Positions 5,716 to 5,842 of a stretch of DNA of 5,842 bases are shown here, in pieces. Where the stretch lies: positions 1 through 5,842 of the forward strand of contig JBOHAD010000112.1 of the NCBI GenBank assembly GCA_050697555.1. Direction: 5' to 3'. Every line of letters begins with the position of its first letter. The stretch's first letter is position 1. The DNA comes from DASQWP01 sp050697555 (GTDB lineage: Bacteria; Actinomycetota; Thermoleophilia; Gaiellales; Gaiellaceae). The position numbers and the translations under genes are program-made. The notes under the pieces are model-generated. The model saw only the letters and a program-made list of their open reading frames with translations, did no database searches and was not told the DNA's origin.

Positions 5716-5842
5716 GGAGGACTCTCCCTTCCATCCCGCCTGCGACGACGGCGACCTGGCCGGTGACGTGGCCGGAGAGCTCGTCCGAGGCCAGGATGAC
5801 GACCTGACGCGCGACGTCCTCCGGCTGGGCGGCCTTTCGGAG
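5708..5842 (-). CDS. Short-chain dehydrogenase/reductase (SDR), C-terminal fragment
   Basis: Only the last 44 residues are in the window; the gene enters from the right edge and ends at TAG 5710-5708. The fragment contains QPEDVARQVVILASDE, then HVTGQVAVVAGGM and a short tail EGRVLHE. This is the C-terminal pattern of classical SDR enzymes (the FabG-like PEDVA..V.FLASD....TGQ.L.VDGG signature), which are NAD(P)H-dependent oxidoreductases. The cofactor motif and the Tyr-x-x-x-Lys active site lie outside the window, so the substrate cannot be guessed. The usual Asp of VDGG is Ala (VAGG). Its stop overlaps the probable start region of the MFS gene, so the two are likely co-transcribed. Confidence 0.85.
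   Translation of the reverse strand, partial: LRKAAQPEDVARQVVILASDELSGHVTGQVAVVAGGMEGRVLHE

Overview
The window is high-GC bacterial DNA with long spurious open frames antisense to nearly every gene. GTG starts, the DUF6458-type small membrane protein and the caa3-type oxidase suggest an actinobacterium, perhaps from the Thermoleophilia (Gaiellales or Solirubrobacterales). That placement is inference from gene content; no rRNA or marker gene is present.

Layout. (1) Positions 1-2225, minus strand: the ctaC-ctaD pair of an aa3/caa3-type terminal oxidase. Subunit II carries a CuA site and a fused C-terminal cytochrome c domain. Subunit I overlaps it by one base (TAGTG) and runs off the left edge. 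(2) Positions 2226-2329: a divergent intergenic region with phased GAAC repeats, then a 77-aa two-helix DUF6458-like protein on the plus strand and a strong hairpin terminator. (3) Positions 2669-4382, plus strand: an ArsB/NhaD-superfamily permease followed 7 nt later by a two-CBS-domain protein, likely a permease and its nucleotide-sensing regulator. The permease appears to start at a CTG codon. (4) A GC-rich hairpin at 4391-4421 separates this pair from a converging minus-strand cluster. (5) Positions 4431-5842, minus strand, in transcription order: the C-terminus of a short-chain dehydrogenase/reductase, an MFS transporter with an apparent single-base frameshift and no ordinary start codon, and a 21-residue Ile/Leu-rich membrane peptide with a strong ribosome binding site.

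Functionally, the left block is the electron-accepting end of aerobic respiration. CtaC takes electrons through its own haem c and CuA and passes them to haem a and the haem a3-CuB centre of CtaD. The CtaD helix VI motif is YSHPAVY, so the usual proton-channel glutamate is absent, as in A2-type oxidases. The other blocks are membrane transport. I see no mobile element, CRISPR array, tRNA or rRNA, and no convincing new defence or biosynthetic system. The points most worth a second look are the tiny membrane peptide, the non-AUG permease start, the damaged MFS gene and the N-terminal extension of CtaD.
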